Positions 4,883-5,740 of a stretch of DNA of 5,740 nucleotides are shown piece after piece; the stretch's first letter is position 1; every line of letters begins with the position of its first letter. The position numbers and the translations under genes are program-made. A model generated the notes under the pieces. The model did not search any database, was not told the origin of the DNA, and saw only the letters and a list, made by a program, of their open reading frames with translations. Origin of the DNA: Chthoniobacterales bacterium (lineage in GTDB: Bacteria > Verrucomicrobiota > Verrucomicrobiia > Chthoniobacterales > UBA10450); NCBI GenBank assembly GCA_025980625.1, contig JAICXG010000182.1:1-5740 (forward strand), written 5' to 3'.

Positions 4883-5740
4883 TAGGTTTGCCTTCCTGCT
4901 TGAAACGTTGAAGTGGAATTGCCTTTCGCACCGGGAGCGATGCCGGATTGGCGTGAAACTTTTTCACCCCGGGACTGTAGGGCAGCGCCTTGCGCACCGG
5001 GATCGGCGTCGCGCTCTGGACCGGCCGGGCTTTGCGAATCTCGGGTTCGCCTTCCTCGCTCCTGGTCTCGTTAGGCGTGGTTTTCGTCGTGATTGATTTC
5101 GGCGGCTCGATCTGCCCGATCACTTCGGCAGCCGGCTGGGCGAAAGTCACCGGCGTGTTGCGCGCGACGAGCAGGTTGACGGTCGCGATCTCGCGCTCGG
5201 AGTCGTCGCTGTAGACGAGGAATTGTTCCAGCCGCGCCATCTGTTCCTCGAGATCGTCGAAACCGAAGGTGACCTGGGCGTGGTTCTTGTCTGTCACCAC
5301 AAGGCAATAACCTTTCGAGAGATCGATCTCGCGAATCTGGAAACGGGTTTGCATGAAGCTCGTGGTCGTTAGGCGGAGGAGCTCGAGCGCGGCCCTGGCC
5401 TCAAACGACTCGATCGTTTTGCCCGGGTCGAGCGCTTCCTCGGAGCAGCCGGTGATCAAGGGCAAGGCGAGATATTCCGGGAGCAATTTTTTCTCCTTCA
5501 TCAAGGTGCCGCGCGCATCCACCAGAAAAGCCGCATCGGAGGCAAAAGGGTCGGCCACGCTTTTCTCACTCGTGATCCAGGCAATCGGTTTGCGTTCCGT
5601 GATCGTGATGTCGATCTCGTTAGGCAACTTCCGTTCGACCTGCACTTCGTCGACCTGGGCGAGCTGCTGAATCCGCTCGTGCACCGCGGCGAGGTTGACG
5701 GTAAAAATGTTGCTGCCCTCCTCCAGCTTGCCCGCTTTCA
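4875..5740 (-). CDS. ftsQ: Cell division protein FtsQ, partial (N-terminus beyond window)
   Basis: The frame stays open to the window edge, giving 287 visible codons. A GTG at 5684 exists but is not the start, because the POTRA domain continues upstream of it. FtsQ is a single-pass inner-membrane protein whose periplasmic part joins FtsL and FtsB to control septal peptidoglycan synthesis. The cytoplasmic tail and membrane segment lie outside. Visible residues 1-52 are POTRA (EGSNIFTVNLAAVHERI, VQVERKLPNEI, ITERKPIAW). Residues 70-200 are the FtsQ/DivIB beta domain (AFLVDARGTL, LPLITG, VTFGFDDLEEQMARLEQFL, TVNLLVARNTPVTF). From about 203 a proline-rich, basic, low-complexity tail of about 85 residues follows, holding two near-copies of PVRKA(L/I)P. 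The stop lies inside ftsA. Context (followed by ftsA and ftsZ) makes the assignment firm. Confidence 0.92.
   Translation of the reverse strand, partial: KAGKLEEGSNIFTVNLAAVHERIQQLAQVDEVQVERKLPNEIDITITERKPIAWITSEKSVADPFASDAAFLVDARGTLMKEKKLLPEYLALPLITGCSEEALDPGKTIESFEARAALELLRLTTTSFMQTRFQIREIDLSKGYCLVVTDKNHAQVTFGFDDLEEQMARLEQFLVYSDDSEREIATVNLLVARNTPVTFAQPAAEVIGQIEPPKSITTKTTPNETRSEEGEPEIRKARPVQSATPIPVRKALPYSPGVKKFHANPASLPVRKAIPLQRFKQEGKPNG
4891..4897 (-). promoter_or_regulatory. Shine-Dalgarno site of ftsA
   Basis: In the gene's sense direction AGGAAGG stands 8 nt before the ftsA ATG, within the last codons of ftsQ. It supports the start at 4882 and translational coupling, and contrasts with the missing site before ftsZ. 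Confidence 0.65.
5068..5076 (-). repeat. TCGTTAGGC word in the ftsQ tail
   Basis: Exact 9-mer, reading GCCTAACGA in the ftsQ sense direction and encoding Pro-Asn-Glu at visible residues 222-224. Confidence 0.6.
5366..5374 (-). repeat. TCGTTAGGC word in the ftsQ beta domain
   Basis: Exact 9-mer in a different frame from its neighbours. Sense CGC-CTA-ACG-ACC encodes Arg-Leu-Thr-Thr (visible residues 122-125), using CTA for Leu, a codon otherwise avoided in this GC-rich DNA. Confidence 0.6.
5617..5625 (-). repeat. TCGTTAGGC word in the ftsQ POTRA domain
   Basis: Exact 9-mer, reading GCCTAACGA in the sense direction and encoding Pro-Asn-Glu at visible residues 39-41, in the POTRA consensus region before the last strand. 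Confidence 0.6.

Noticed and set aside
5682..5684. GTG as the ftsQ start codon
   Set aside because: The upstream codons, open to the window edge, encode the first half of the POTRA domain (EGSNIFTVNL), and FtsQ needs a membrane segment further upstream.

Overview
The window carries the distal end of a division and cell wall (dcw) cluster, ftsQ-ftsA-ftsZ, on the minus strand from 5740 to 2003. It faces a plus-strand gene for a secreted kelch-repeat protein (372-1868) and, upstream of that, the frameshifted remnant of a related kelch gene (1-255). The DNA is GC-rich. The divergent FtsZ with a canonical C-terminal peptide, the dcw order ending at ftsZ, and the neighbouring kelch proteins suggest a soil or freshwater Verrucomicrobiota bacterium (Chthoniobacterales-like). 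That placement is inferred from the look of the proteins, not from a database search.

Layout. 1-255: degenerate end of a kelch gene, about 82% identical by hand count over 170 bp to the last two repeats of the intact gene. 372-1868: intact gene with signal peptide, seven kelch repeats and a C-terminal beta-type domain. 1869-2002: convergent spacer with one clear stem-loop. 2003-3463: ftsZ. 3464-3670: ftsA-ftsZ spacer, almost filled by a MITE/REP-like palindromic repeat (3498-3663) followed by a tandem 11-bp-period repeat touching the ftsZ start codon. 3671-4882: ftsA. 4875-5740: ftsQ, cut by the window edge and overlapping ftsA by 8 bp.

How the genes work together. FtsQ is the bitopic periplasmic subunit of the FtsQLB complex. 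FtsA is the actin-like tether that binds the membrane through its C-terminal amphipathic helix and binds the FtsZ C-terminal peptide. FtsZ is the GTP-dependent ring polymer. The tethering ends are intact: the FtsA membrane helix and the FtsZ D-L-D-V-P-T-F-L-R-K peptide. The FtsZ T7 synergy loop, however, lacks the usual Asn and first Asp.

The most unusual signal is a short non-palindromic word, TCGTTAGGC (complement GCCTAACGA). It occurs exactly eight times in 3.7 kb, where a 9-mer would be expected about 0.04 times in the whole window on both strands. It lies in coding and non-coding DNA and on both strands, in three different reading frames, and often at the cost of rare codons (AGG, CTA). 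Two copies in tandem replace the Shine-Dalgarno region of ftsZ. It behaves like a genome-wide DNA-level word (as uptake sequences, Chi or HIP1 do), and I know of no described function for it.
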